A stretch of 64,000 bases of DNA from Treponema denticola (GCF_024181405.1 NZ_CP051302.1:2232001-2296000); one strand, 5' to 3'. Positions 52,190-61,569 are shown, numbered from the stretch's first letter. Numbers and translations are program-made. Notes: generated by a model not told the origin, from the letters alone.

Positions 52190-52302
52190 AAACACCTTTC
52201 TCCGAAAAAGGGGAAGGGGCACCACCAACGGAGTTTCGAGGTAAAACCACCGCTCTGACTTGAAAAGCCCGTAAGGGAACGGGGGTTTGTCCCTTCCCCT
52301 AA
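52190..52302. repeat. Rpn-associated intergenic repeat, copy 1
   Basis: Contains ACCACCGCTCTGACTTGAAA and AGCCCGTAAGGGAACGGGG, shared with copies at 53310-53453 and 54450-54562. On the minus strand CCCGT-N6-ACGGG followed by CTTTT (52283-52263) may be a terminator for the Rpn gene. Confidence 0.75.
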
Positions 52303-53205
52303 TTATAGTTTTTCGATTTCGTTAAGGTTTAAACCGGTAGCTTTTATAATGGAATCCGGGCTAAGCCCCATTTCAAGCAAATTTTTTGCAGTTTCAAGGG
52401 CTTTTTGGTGAGCACCCTTTTCAATACCTTGTTCAATACCCTTTATTTCACCTTGCAACATTCCTTCTTCAATACCCTGCCGATAACCTTCGCTTATACA
52501 TGAAGCTCTGTCATGTTCATATTTCATACGGGAATCATAAAGCCATTTATCCCTAGGACTCATTTCCATTAATTCTATCGTTGCATTTGCCTTTTTCATC
52601 ATCGGCGATTCTTGTTCCAGCATACTACGTACCTCCCTGTCATCAGTTTCGATAAATTTCAGCCAGTTTAATAAGCGTTTTGTTTTATTATTTTTATATT
52701 GACCTTCTTTTAAGAGCCTTGCTTTTTCAAGGTTCAATATATGAATCTCAAATTTTGAAACTAAAGGCTCTTTTGTATCTTTTTCCAGAATAAAATACTT
52801 GTTGTGTAAACGCTTATTTTTATTAAAGCCTTTTCCTATCAAGTTTATTGTAATACACTTTGGCAGTTTTGTATAGTCTTGGCCTTGTTTTATGTTTTCA
52901 TTGTACATTTTAGACCAATAATACAAAGTTCTTTCAGGAAAATCAAAATGCCAACTGTTTTGAATCTCAATATCGATAAAAGTTCCATCTTTAAGTCTTA
53001 ACTTGATATCCAAAACACCGAGTTTTTCACTTAAAAGCTCTTTCTGAAACTCCTTATCCAAGAGCTCCAAACCTGAGATGCTTTCAGGCGGAATATCCAA
53101 TATACATTCCAGCAAATCCTGAAGAACATCCTTATTTTCTTCTACTCCGAATACACGCTTAAATGCATAGTCGTTGCGTAAAGTTATTTTAAATAATTTT
53201 TCCAT
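52303..53205 (-). CDS. Rpn-family PD-(D/E)XK nuclease / putative transposase, copy 1
   Basis: 300 residues. The start (KLFKITLRNDYAFKRVFG) and core (GVLDIKLRLKDGTFIDIEIQN, with Asp66, Glu80 and Gln82 as D...E-x-Q active-site residues) fit the PDDEXK_2 / Rpn recombination-promoting nuclease family. A central MSPRDKWLYDSRMKYEHD and a low-complexity Gly/Glu repeat (EGYRQGIEEGMLQGEIKGIE) are also typical. E. coli Rpn proteins cut DNA and raise recombination. The first 26 and last 36 residues are almost identical to copy 2 at 53454-54308, while the middle is only similar. Confidence 0.85.
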   Translation of the reverse strand: MEKLFKITLRNDYAFKRVFGVEENKDVLQDLLECILDIPPESISGLELLDKEFQKELLSEKLGVLDIKLRLKDGTFIDIEIQNSWHFDFPERTLYYWSKMYNENIKQGQDYTKLPKCITINLIGKGFNKNKRLHNKYFILEKDTKEPLVSKFEIHILNLEKARLLKEGQYKNNKTKRLLNWLKFIETDDREVRSMLEQESPMMKKANATIELMEMSPRDKWLYDSRMKYEHDRASCISEGYRQGIEEGMLQGEIKGIEQGIEKGAHQKALETAKNLLEMGLSPDSIIKATGLNLNEIEKL

Positions 53206-53309
53206 AAATTAAGCCTCGTTAATAATTTTTTTTAAAGAAGAAAAATTTCCCCCTTTTCATAATTATTGTACGAAAAGTTTGTAATAAATGGTAAAATTTG
53301 AAAAAAGTC

Positions 53310-53453
53310 GGGGGTTCCAAAGGGGAAATCCCCTTTGGCAGCGCGAGTACAACCAGCGTAGCTTCGAGGTAAAAGGGATGGGGTCAAAGGGGAAGGGAAA
53401 AACCACCGCTCTGACTTGAAAAGCCCGTAAGGGAACGGGGGGCCTTCCCCTAA
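53310..53453. repeat. Rpn-associated intergenic repeat, copy 2, with hairpin
   Basis: CCAAAGGGG-AAAT-CCCCTTTGG (53317-53338) is a perfect 9-base hairpin. It is followed by CAGCGCGAG, a block reading AAAGGGATGGGGTCAAAGGG, and the ACCACCGCTCTGACTTG block shared with copies 1 and 3. Confidence 0.8.
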
Positions 53454-54308
53454 TTATAGTTTTTCGATTTCGTTAAGGTTTAAACCGGTAGCTTTTATAA
53501 TGGAATCCGGGCTAAGCCCCATTTCAAGCAAATTTTTTGCAGTTTCAAGGGCTTTTTGGTGAGCACCCTTTTCAATACCTTCTTGATACCCCGCATTTTT
53601 CCAAGAGGCCTTATCGTGTTCGTATTTCATGCGGTTTTCATAGAGCCACTTTTCTTTTGGGCTCATTTCCATTACTTCTATCATTGTATTGGCTTTTGCC
53701 ATCATGGGGGATTCTTGTTCTAACATCTTTCTTACCTCCGGATTATCAGTTTTAATAAATTTCAGCCAGTTGTAAAGTTTCTTTCTCTTTTCGTCCTGTT
53801 CAAAGCTTTCTTGTTGTTCTTTAACTTTGGTTAAGTTTAAAAAGTGAATTTCAAGCTCATCGGAAAGCCTTTCGTTTAGGTGCTTTTCTACCACATTATA
53901 CTCACTGTGAATAAGATTATTTAAATCAAAGCCTTCACCCACTATGTTTATTGTAATACATTTGGGCAGTTTTGTATACACTTCACCCGTTTTTAAGTTT
54001 TCCGTATACATTTTAGCCCAGTAAAAGATGGTTCTTTGAGCAAACTCGCTGTTCCATCTGTTTTGAATTTCGATGTCGATAATCGTGTTGTTTTTTAGGC
54101 GTAATTTTACGTCTAAGACACCGGTTTTGTCGCTTATCAAATCCTTATGAAACTCCTTATCCAGAAGTTCCAAGCCCGCAATATCCTTAGATGGAATATC
54201 CAATATACATTCCAACAAATCTTGAAGAATATCTTTGTTTTCTTCTACTCCGAATACACGCTTAAATGCATAGTCGTTGCGTAAAGTTATTTTAAATAAT
54301 TTTTCCAT
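53454..54308 (-). CDS. Rpn-family PD-(D/E)XK nuclease / putative transposase, copy 2
   Basis: 284 residues with the same architecture as copy 1: KLFKITLRNDYAFKRVFG, GVLDVKLRLKNNTIIDIEIQN (D...E-x-Q), MSPKEKWLYENRMKYEHD and a shorter Gly/Glu linker (GYQEGIEKGA). The C-terminal HQKALETAKNLLEMGLSP segment is identical to copy 1, also at the DNA level over at least 100 bases, whereas the middles have diverged. This suggests tandem duplication with gene conversion at the ends. Both active-site frames look intact. Confidence 0.85.
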   Translation of the reverse strand: MEKLFKITLRNDYAFKRVFGVEENKDILQDLLECILDIPSKDIAGLELLDKEFHKDLISDKTGVLDVKLRLKNNTIIDIEIQNRWNSEFAQRTIFYWAKMYTENLKTGEVYTKLPKCITINIVGEGFDLNNLIHSEYNVVEKHLNERLSDELEIHFLNLTKVKEQQESFEQDEKRKKLYNWLKFIKTDNPEVRKMLEQESPMMAKANTMIEVMEMSPKEKWLYENRMKYEHDKASWKNAGYQEGIEKGAHQKALETAKNLLEMGLSPDSIIKATGLNLNEIEKL

Positions 54309-54449
54309 AATTAAGCCCCGTTAATAATTTTTTAAAGAAGAAAATTTTCCCCCTTTTCATAATTATTGTATGCAAACTTTGCAACATATAGTAAAATTTT
54401 ATTCTTTTTTAATCTCGACCAAAGAATAAACTAAAAACTTTGTAATAAT

Positions 54450-54562
54450 GCCGGATTCCAAAGGGCGGCAAGCCCTTTGGCAGCGCGAGGAAAAGGGATG
54501 GGGTCAAAGGGGAAGGGAAAAACCACCGCTCTGAACGGGGGTTTGTCCCTTCCCCTTATTGT
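54450..54562. repeat. Rpn-associated intergenic repeat, copy 3, with hairpin
   Basis: CCAAAGGGC-GGCAA-GCCCTTTGG (54458-54480) repeats the hairpin of copy 2 with a compensating base-pair change. The downstream AAAGGGATGGGGTCAAAGGG and ACCACCGCTCTGA blocks are kept, with a deletion after CTCTGA. Confidence 0.8.
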
Positions 54563-54598
54563 ATTGACAAAAAGCATTTAGTGTGTAAACTATTATCT

Positions 54599-56992
54599 AT
54601 GATGATAAAGGACCTAGATAAATTCCTTAAACGGATAAAAAAAATTTATTTTCACCCTGATACGGTAAAAATAGCTTCTCTTATAATTCTTGCAGTACTT
54701 ATGATTTTTCCGTTTAGCATGACTAAAATGGACTTGTTTAATACCTCGCAGAGAGCAGTAAATCTTTACCCTATGACGGTATTATTTTCAAACTTTATAC
54801 AAAGCGGTTTAAACTTTTTTTATGTAAGCAGCTTATTGCTGTTTTTATTGCCTATTGCATTTATAATTATCTTTGTATCAATTTTTCAAACAAAAATATC
54901 CTCAAAAATTGTTTATTTTTCGGCTTTAGTGCCTATAAGCCTTTATCTTTCAGCCTCGATTTCCGGCATGAATTTATTTGCAAACACTCCCAGATGGTTC
55001 TATTCTCTAAGTCCCCTTACATATTTTGCTTTTTTTATAGCCCTTATATTTCATGCTTTTTTGATAGCACACGGCATAATTTCCATAAAAAGACAAAACG
55101 AATCATATGTTGAATATAAACGATTGCTAAAAGAAGAGGAAAGTAAGGAAGAACTGTTAAACAAACGAATAGCCGATAAATTAAAAAAGAAAAAAGAAAA
55201 AGCACTACAAAATACCTCCGAACCCATACAGGAAGAAGCTTTTTCTATAGACAAGCTATTAAAACAATACATAAACCGTTTTAAAAACAGAAAAAAAAGG
55301 TCTCACATAAAAATAAAAATAACAATAGTTATTATTTTTACCATATTAGTGATTCTTTCAACCTTTATTTACACGGATTTGAGAAACTATAACATGCTTC
55401 TCACCCAAAACGTCAACACAACAGGAAAAAGTCAGGCCGAGCAGGTTGCAGCCATATACAGCTTTTCGGACGGTCTGCACGCTAAAATCAACGCCTTCCT
55501 AGAAGGAATAAAAAAGACCAATCTATCTTCGCCCTTCCCCTTCCAAAGGGTTGATATAATAACCACAAGCAATAAACAGCCTGTTTTTCTTGAAGAAATC
55601 AATGGATCTACCGAGCTGCCTTTTTTTGATGTGTTTTCTTATACTACAGCCGCAGGACAGGTACGGTTGATACCTGAAGAAGAAAAGAACATAAGCCCTG
55701 AGGAAGCAGCCCTGTATATAAAACATTTCAGAAATGAAGCTACGGTCAGTACGCCTATTTATAATAAAGAAAAAGGAACCTGCCTTTATGTCTATCCCGT
55801 AACCTTTACCCGTAAGGAGGGTCAAAGACTTGTAGGCTTCTCCGTTGTTACATATCTTAAAGAAATTCTAGACCGCCCTTATTTTAAGGCAAAGGTTTTT
55901 GTGTTTTCAATTTCGGCCGTGTTTTTCTATGCTTCTATAATCATCGTTCTTTTTTTGGCGGACTTTATTGCAAATCCGATTATTTTCTTATGCGGAAATA
56001 TACGAAAAACCGCAAATATTTTACGCGAAATGATTTCGAGCAATGCATCAGTTGAAGCCGATCGGCTTATTTTTGAAGAAAACATCAAAACCCATGACGA
56101 AATAAAAACCCTTTCAATAGAGTTAAAAAATATTATCTCGCTTATCCGCGGAATTTTACCCTATGTATCTTTTCATACTATTCAAAATGCAGAAAAAAAT
56201 CTTTCAAATAAAAGCGCCACAAGGGACCTCTGTTTCTTGTTTACCGATATAAGAGGTTTTACAAGCATGTGCGAAAACATGCAGCCTCGTGAGGTCATCA
56301 ACATTTTAAACCGCTATCTTGATCTCGAAACAAAGATAATTTTCGAGAACGGGGGAGATGTAGATAAGTACGTCGGCGATGAAATTATGGCTTTTTTCTC
56401 AGGACCTAAAAAAGAAATCAATGCATGTAAGGCCGCTATGGAAATACGCAAAGCGATGAGAAGGGAGCAGAAGACGGCTCTAAAAGAAGACTCCGCTTTA
56501 GTTTCAATAGGAATAGGTATTAATTCGGGGCCCGTAGTATTCGGTCCCGTCGGCTCCAAAACCCGCAAAGATTTTACATCCATAGGAGACACGGTAAATC
56601 TTGCAGCCCGTCTTGAAGGTGCAAACAAAGAATACGGCTCAAAATCGATCATATCGGAAGAGGTTTATAAAAATTTAAGCAAAGATTTTATTTGCAGAGA
56701 GCTTGATTTTATTGCAGTTAAGGGAAAAACGGAAGCTGTCCGTATTTACGAAATTCTTCAGCCTACCGAGAAACTTACAACCGAAAAACTTTATGATATA
56801 AAAAAACTATTTGAAACAGGACTTTCTTATTATAGAAAAAGAAAATGGAAGCAGGCCGAAAAGTATTTTTCTGAATGTGCAGAAAAATATAATGATGCAC
56901 CCTCCAAGGTATTTTTAAGAAGAGTTACTCACTATCAGGAATCTCCGCCGAAACCAAAATGGAGCGGTGTTTTTGTAATGAACGTAAAATAA
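54599..56992 (+). CDS. Membrane class III adenylate cyclase with periplasmic sensor
   Basis: 797 residues from the ATG at 54599; a GTG at 54581 is in frame but lies inside the likely promoter (TTGACA 54564-54569). Four helices near the N-terminus (IASLIILAVLMIFPF, LLLFLLPIAFIIIFVS) are followed by a Lys/Glu coiled coil (KEELLNKRIADKLKKKKEKA). A further helix, an extracytoplasmic sensor (about 270-430), another helix (VFVFSISAVFFYASIIIVLF) and a HAMP-like linker come next. The cyclase domain (about 540-720) has FTDIRGFTSM, DKYVGDEIMAFF and DFTSIGDTVNLAARLEG. A C-terminal TPR-like pair (LSYYRKRKWKQAEKYFSECA) ends in PKWSGVFVMNVK, as in the CHASE2 cyclase. No ribosome site is seen, so it may be translated from a short leader. 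Confidence 0.82.
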   Translation: MMIKDLDKFLKRIKKIYFHPDTVKIASLIILAVLMIFPFSMTKMDLFNTSQRAVNLYPMTVLFSNFIQSGLNFFYVSSLLLFLLPIAFIIIFVSIFQTKISSKIVYFSALVPISLYLSASISGMNLFANTPRWFYSLSPLTYFAFFIALIFHAFLIAHGIISIKRQNESYVEYKRLLKEEESKEELLNKRIADKLKKKKEKALQNTSEPIQEEAFSIDKLLKQYINRFKNRKKRSHIKIKITIVIIFTILVILSTFIYTDLRNYNMLLTQNVNTTGKSQAEQVAAIYSFSDGLHAKINAFLEGIKKTNLSSPFPFQRVDIITTSNKQPVFLEEINGSTELPFFDVFSYTTAAGQVRLIPEEEKNISPEEAALYIKHFRNEATVSTPIYNKEKGTCLYVYPVTFTRKEGQRLVGFSVVTYLKEILDRPYFKAKVFVFSISAVFFYASIIIVLFLADFIANPIIFLCGNIRKTANILREMISSNASVEADRLIFEENIKTHDEIKTLSIELKNIISLIRGILPYVSFHTIQNAEKNLSNKSATRDLCFLFTDIRGFTSMCENMQPREVINILNRYLDLETKIIFENGGDVDKYVGDEIMAFFSGPKKEINACKAAMEIRKAMRREQKTALKEDSALVSIGIGINSGPVVFGPVGSKTRKDFTSIGDTVNLAARLEGANKEYGSKSIISEEVYKNLSKDFICRELDFIAVKGKTEAVRIYEILQPTEKLTTEKLYDIKKLFETGLSYYRKRKWKQAEKYFSECAEKYNDAPSKVFLRRVTHYQESPPKPKWSGVFVMNVK

Positions 56993-57025
56993 AATCGGCT
57001 CAGTTTAAACCGAAAAGGAGTCTTT

Positions 57026-57949
57026 ATGGAATTTAAACAACTTGAGATATTTATCAAACTTGTAGAAAATTTAAGCTTTTCCACTACTGCAAGCGAGTTG
57101 AACATATCGCAGCCCACAGTAAGCCTTACCTTAAAACAGCTTGAAGAAGAGCTCGATACCCCTCTATTCTTACGTTCTACAAGAGAGCTAAAATTAACCG
57201 AGGCAGGAAATAAACTTTACGGCGAAGCAAAGAACATTCTCGCCGAAAGGGACAAAGTAATAGAAAAATTTATCCATCCTGAAAGGAAGGTTATAACCAT
57301 AGGAGCATCCACCATTCCGGCAGGGTACCTTCTTCCTTCAATAGTGAGAGAGTTTAAAAAAAAGCATCCCGACATTTATATAAAGGTTGAAGAAAAAAAC
57401 AGCCTTGAAACAATAAAAAAGGTTTCACTGAATACCGTCGATATAGGCATCGTCGGAATGAAAACAGAAGATGAAAACTGCGAGTTTCTTCCCATTTATA
57501 AAGACGAATTTGTATTTATAAGTGCTAATAATTCTTATTACCAAAAACTAAAAAAATCAAACCCCAACTTAAAACGTATTGCCGAAGAACCCTTTATTAT
57601 CCGTGAAGCAGGCTCGGCCGTCAAGCAAAATATGGAGCTGATTTTAAAATCTCAAAAGATAGATTTAGATTCGATAAATATAAGCGCCTCGATAAACGAC
57701 ACTGAGGTAATAAAGCAGTTGACCGCAGAAGGTTTAGGTACATCTTTTATATCGAGAATAGCAGTTGAAGACATGGTAAAAAATAAAAAACTGATAGCCT
57801 TTGAGTTAGGAGATGTTCCCCACCAATACCGCAATATCTATCTGGTATGGAATAAAAAAATAAACTACGCAAGCCATATCAAAGACTTTTTAAACTGCAC
57901 GGAATGTTTTAAGGTAAAAAAAGAACTCAAAAATTTTGAAGATGTTTAA
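57026..57949 (+). CDS. LysR-family transcriptional regulator
   Basis: 307 residues. The N-terminal winged helix (MEFKQLEIFIKLVENLSFST, ASELNISQPTVSLTLKQLEE) and the effector domain (VITIGASTIPAGYLLPSIVREF, VDIGIVGMKTEDENCEF, EPFIIREAGSAVKQNMELIL) are typical of LysR regulators of the CysB/CbbR group. AAAAGGAG lies 7 bases before the ATG. It follows the cyclase gene by 33 bases. It usually would control a divergent or nearby gene; the operon at 58175-63337 is convergent, so its target is not evident. Confidence 0.9.
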   Translation: MEFKQLEIFIKLVENLSFSTTASELNISQPTVSLTLKQLEEELDTPLFLRSTRELKLTEAGNKLYGEAKNILAERDKVIEKFIHPERKVITIGASTIPAGYLLPSIVREFKKKHPDIYIKVEEKNSLETIKKVSLNTVDIGIVGMKTEDENCEFLPIYKDEFVFISANNSYYQKLKKSNPNLKRIAEEPFIIREAGSAVKQNMELILKSQKIDLDSINISASINDTEVIKQLTAEGLGTSFISRIAVEDMVKNKKLIAFELGDVPHQYRNIYLVWNKKINYASHIKDFLNCTECFKVKKELKNFEDV

Positions 57950-58120
57950 GAACATGGCTGCTGTATAAAACACATGTAAAAAGTCTTTTTTTACCTGAAT
58001 CGAAATGATTATTGGATAAGTGGAAGCTTATTTTCTATCAATACAATAATCGAAAAAATATCAAATTAATTTAACGATTTAATAAAAAGGATAGTTTTTT
58101 AAATATATTAAAGCGGGATC
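57950..58120. other. Intergenic region without recognised gene
   Basis: AT-rich; apart from the terminator at 58121-58146 nothing is supported. A five-codon ATG frame at 58161 behind AGGAGG is too short to call. Confidence 0.5.
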
Positions 58121-58146
58121 AAAAAAGCCCCGGCTTTTGACCGGGG
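58121..58146 (-). terminator. Terminator of the ABC/DUF4418 operon
   Basis: On the minus strand CCCCGG (58146-58141) pairs with CCGGGG (58133-58128), then C and six T (58126-58121). It closes the operon that begins at 63337. Confidence 0.8.
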
Positions 58147-58174
58147 ACAGGAGGAGGTCCATGAAAAAAACTTT

Positions 58175-58570
58175 TTAAGTTCTTTTCCTAAAAACTGATA
58201 TACTGACTATTGTACAATACAAACAATAAATTCCTGCAATTATTAGAACGGTAGGTTTTGTATGTGCATTACAAGCCATTTCCATACTTGCGCAGGTCCC
58301 TACAAAAGTCGTTGAAGACAAAATCATTAAACATGCAATAACACATCCTATTAAAGCCGTTGCCTTTAAAACCTCTTTTGAAAGGATAAAGCTTATCAAG
58401 CCGATAGCACATAAAAGGATAGAGAACATAACTTCTGTTTGAATCATCCAATGACATTTCATAAATTTTCCGTTTGCCATTGCAGGGCAGGCAGGAGAAA
58501 ATATTAAAACTCCCAAAATCATAATAACTCCGGCACAGATTGAAACTATAGAAAAAATTTTTTTATTCAT
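58175..58570 (-). CDS. DUF4418-family membrane protein
   Basis: 131 residues with four membrane helices (FSIVSICAGVIMILGVLIF, VMFSILLCAIGLISFIL, ATALIGCVIACLMIL, PTVLIIAGIYCLYCTIVSIS). Conserved-looking Cys and His residues lie in the loops (SPACPAMANGKFMKCHWM; GTCASMEMACNAHTKP), suggesting a metal or redox site facing outside. This matches DUF4418 proteins, which I know only as small membrane proteins found next to FtsX-like ABC transporters. It is the last gene of the operon, ten bases after the ATPase gene. Confidence 0.75.
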   Translation of the reverse strand: MNKKIFSIVSICAGVIMILGVLIFSPACPAMANGKFMKCHWMIQTEVMFSILLCAIGLISFILSKEVLKATALIGCVIACLMILSSTTFVGTCASMEMACNAHTKPTVLIIAGIYCLYCTIVSISVFRKRT

Positions 58571-58580
58571 TTTATACTCC

Positions 58581-59225
58581 TTAACTTGTTAAATCCATAA
58601 CTTTAACATCATCGCTTAATAAATCGACATCATGTGTTACACAAAGAATAGCAATATTTTCTAAACTGTAAAGAATATTCATTACCTCTTTAGCTGTTGT
58701 TTTATCCAAATCACTTGTAGGCTCATCCAACAAAAGCATTCTAGGACTTGTAACTAGAGCACGGGCTAAAAGAGCTCTTTTTTTTTCTCCTCCAGAAAGA
58801 TTGTATGGCTTTGCATCTTTTAGTTTGTATATTCCAAGTTTGTTTAAAATATCTTCGGCTTTTAAAGAAAGATCAAAGTCAGGTTTTCTATTCCGTAAAT
58901 AAAAAGGGAATCTTATATTATCAAGAACCGATAAATTATTTAAAAGTTTAATATGCTGCGGTAGATAACCTATAGAGCTATTTCTATAAATTGAAGCTTG
59001 TTTATCATTCATAGTTGTAACAGGTACCCCATTAAACATAATTAAACCTTGTGTTGGGGCCAAAAAACCACTCACCATATTTAAAATTGTAGTTTTACCG
59101 CATCCCGATCTTCCTGTGATTGCAACAAATTCATTTTCATTTATTGTTAAACTAAAATTATTTACAGCAAGTATTTTTTCATTTCCGCGTATAAATTCTT
59201 TTGAAACATTGTTTAATTCAAGCAT
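58581..59225 (-). CDS. MacB/LolD-type ABC transporter ATPase
   Basis: 214 residues. Walker A TGRSGCGKTTILNM, signature NLSGGEKKRALLARAL, Walker B MLLLDEPTSDLD and switch His in CVTHDVDLL. Length and sequence place it with the LolD/MacB ATPases that drive FtsX-like permeases without transporting across the membrane in the usual way. It follows the permease gene by eight bases, and the two should form one complex. Confidence 0.88.
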   Translation of the reverse strand: MLELNNVSKEFIRGNEKILAVNNFSLTINENEFVAITGRSGCGKTTILNMVSGFLAPTQGLIMFNGVPVTTMNDKQASIYRNSSIGYLPQHIKLLNNLSVLDNIRFPFYLRNRKPDFDLSLKAEDILNKLGIYKLKDAKPYNLSGGEKKRALLARALVTSPRMLLLDEPTSDLDKTTAKEVMNILYSLENIAILCVTHDVDLLSDDVKVMDLTS

Positions 59226-59233
59226 ATTGTATC

Positions 59234-60430
59234 CTAATTATTTTGCTTTACGGCAATGGCTATTTCTTTTTTTGTGATTATCTTCATAATCAAAAATGAA
59301 GAACATACCCCTATTATTAAAGCAACTAAAATATTGCCTAGACCTAAAATTATTAAAGTCTTAAATTGAGGCATTAAGAACGGCAAACGAAAAGTCTGCT
59401 TTAATGCTGTGTTGAAGAGAAGACTTATTGTTCCTCCTAAAACAATACCGCAAGCAGAGCCTAGAACAACAAGGAGGGAGGATTCCAAAATAACAAGTTT
59501 ATATAAATAAGATTTTGTAGCTCCGATAGCACGTATAGAAGAATATTCTTTACTCCTTTCCGATATGTTTAAGAAAAAGGTCAAACCGATGATTGCAATG
59601 CCTAAGAAACATAGTACAAATAATAAAATATAAATATATGTAAAAAGATTTTTTAACTTTGCAGAAATTTCCGAAAGCATATTAGCCGCAACAAAGGCTG
59701 TAGCTCCATATTTCTTTACATATTTTTTTAATTGAATCAATAAATCTCTGGGTTTTATATCTTTTACTTTAATAAGTACATTAGATATAAGTCTATCGTT
59801 TTCAATCGTCGGGATTGCAGTAACCTTACTTGCATATTCTGCCATTTTGCGTGCATCATATAAACTTAAAAATACAGAATTATCAAATCCCATACCAGTT
59901 GAGCTTAGTTTTGCTTTTACTTTATATTCATGGTTAAAGAAAGTTAATATATCCCCTTCTTTTGCCATTATATTGGAACCGATTACAACTTCATCTTTTT
60001 TTAAAGGCAGCTGAATAGTTTTTGTGAGCCAAGGCTTTACTATAAAATCTGTTTCAAAATCTATTCCTATCGCCTGTAAGGGAAAAGAGCAGCAGCCGAT
60101 TGTAAGGGTCGCTATATAAAGCTGAGGACTCATGGCTTCAATACTATCTAAAGGAATAGCATTCATTACTTCCCTGTCCAAATAAAAACTTTCAGGCGTT
60201 CCATTAAATAAAGCACCTTCTAATTTTTTTTCGATTCCTTCGGGAACAATAATAATGTCGGCTCCTAGTCTATCTTTCAAAGAGTTTATACCGTTTTTTA
60301 AACTTAGCACGGTATAGATACTTATAAAAACAGAAGAACTTAAAATGCCCATCAAAGCAATAAGAATAAGAGATCGAAGTCCCTTATTCTTAATGTTTAA
60401 TAGAGCTATATTTTTTATATATAGTTCCAT
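59234..60430 (-). CDS. FtsX/MacB-like ABC permease
   Basis: 398 residues. An N-terminal helix (LRSLILIALMGILSSSVFISIY), a large extracytoplasmic domain (about 50-260; includes DRLGADIIIVPEGIEKKLEG) and three C-terminal helices (about 265-385; AIIGLTFFLNISERSKEYSSI, ESSLLVVLGSACGIVLGG) define the MacB/FtsX topology. The RAIGATKSYLYKLV loop contacts the ATPase. Such transporters act on lipids, lipoproteins or peptides, or as mechanotransmitters. The cargo is unknown. Confidence 0.87.
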   Translation of the reverse strand: MELYIKNIALLNIKNKGLRSLILIALMGILSSSVFISIYTVLSLKNGINSLKDRLGADIIIVPEGIEKKLEGALFNGTPESFYLDREVMNAIPLDSIEAMSPQLYIATLTIGCCSFPLQAIGIDFETDFIVKPWLTKTIQLPLKKDEVVIGSNIMAKEGDILTFFNHEYKVKAKLSSTGMGFDNSVFLSLYDARKMAEYASKVTAIPTIENDRLISNVLIKVKDIKPRDLLIQLKKYVKKYGATAFVAANMLSEISAKLKNLFTYIYILLFVLCFLGIAIIGLTFFLNISERSKEYSSIRAIGATKSYLYKLVILESSLLVVLGSACGIVLGGTISLLFNTALKQTFRLPFLMPQFKTLIILGLGNILVALIIGVCSSFLIMKIITKKEIAIAVKQNN

Positions 60431-60450
60431 AATAAAATTAATCTAGTAAT

Positions 60451-61542
60451 TTATTTTTTCTCGGGATTAAAATCTGCCGCAATAGGATTCCAGACCCTTT
60501 TTAATAACTGTTCAGGTGTTTCATCAGGGACATCAATAATTCCGAATTTGATATAGTCGGCAATTACATTTTTTAAAGTATTTTCGGTTGTTGAGTCCTG
60601 TAATTTAAAATTATAGGTACTCATTATATAGTTGGCTAATGCTACATCACCGCTCGCCCAGTTATTATCATAAAGGAGCTTTACAGCTTCTTCCTTATTA
60701 TCTTCAAGCCAAAAAGCACATTTTTTTATCGCCTTTGTAGCTTTTAAAGCTGTTATAGGGTTTTCTCTTAAAAATTTTCCGCTGAAAGCATGAATGCAGC
60801 AAGTCTCATCCTTAAAATCTTCATCAAAGGTAATAGAACGTATCATTTGTAAGGTTCCATCATCAACAAATTTTTGTGCAAATTGATCGGACAGGAGTGC
60901 TGCCTGAATTTCTCCTTTTTGAAGGGCAAGAACGGAAGCGGAATTTTCAACAGGAACAAATTTTACCTTATCGGGTTCAATATTATCGTGATTTAAAAAT
61001 CTTAGGGATATATTGTGATCCGAATTTCCTATACCATTGGGAAGCCCTATCTTATACCCGATTAGATCTTTTGTAGAATTAAATTTACTATTCTTCAATG
61101 TATATAACGATTTACAACCTGTATGGGCACCGCTTATGAAGACCATATCTATTCCTTTTACTGTAGGAACAAGATATGAGGCTATATGACCCGTAGCTAT
61201 TTGTACTTTGTCGGTTCCGACAGACTCTTTTTCACTCTGCACATTAATAACCTTAACCGATAGACCTTCTTCTTCAAAGAAACCTTTTACCGCTGCTAAA
61301 GCCGGCGTGGATGTACATAAACCGCCGTTATAACCGATAATAATTTCTTTACCGTAAAGAGGTTCTTTTTTCCAAGCTTCTTTATCATAGTTTAACTCAG
61401 TTTTTGCCTTTGAAAGGTCAGCTTTTATGGTTTCGTTTGCAGCCTTTCCTCGGTAATTGTCTTTCTTTACCTCTTCTTTTGAAGAATCACAACCTACAAT
61501 AACAAAAGCAATACATAAAACTAATGTTATAATTTTTTTCAT
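60451..61542 (-). CDS. NMT1/TauA-type substrate-binding lipoprotein
   Basis: 363 residues. Signal peptide with lipobox (IAFVIVGC), then a periplasmic-binding fold: KEIIIGYNGGLCTSTPALAAVKGFFEEEGLSVKV is typical of the taurine/nitrate/thiamine-precursor (NMT1/SsuA-like) family. Unusually many Cys residues lie near the ligand cleft (GGLCTST, GAHTGCKSLY, DETCCIHAF), so a metal, sulfur or redox-active ligand is possible. It feeds the permease and ATPase that come before it in the operon. Confidence 0.85.
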   Translation of the reverse strand: MKKIITLVLCIAFVIVGCDSSKEEVKKDNYRGKAANETIKADLSKAKTELNYDKEAWKKEPLYGKEIIIGYNGGLCTSTPALAAVKGFFEEEGLSVKVINVQSEKESVGTDKVQIATGHIASYLVPTVKGIDMVFISGAHTGCKSLYTLKNSKFNSTKDLIGYKIGLPNGIGNSDHNISLRFLNHDNIEPDKVKFVPVENSASVLALQKGEIQAALLSDQFAQKFVDDGTLQMIRSITFDEDFKDETCCIHAFSGKFLRENPITALKATKAIKKCAFWLEDNKEEAVKLLYDNNWASGDVALANYIMSTYNFKLQDSTTENTLKNVIADYIKFGIIDVPDETPEQLLKRVWNPIAADFNPEKK

Positions 61543-61569
61543 TTTTTATCTCCTAATATATAAAAATGA

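Noticed and set aside
52026..52263. Two overlapping plus-strand frames of 67-72 codons upstream of msp
   Set aside because: They lie opposite the msp promoter and inside the repeat copy 1, with no ribosome site or conserved features.
54581..54598. GTG start for the second adenylate cyclase
   Set aside because: It would fall between or on the -35/-10 elements; ATG 54599 is downstream of the likely promoter.
58161..58178. Five-codon ATG frame behind AGGAGG on the plus strand
   Set aside because: Too short; probably chance next to the operon terminator.
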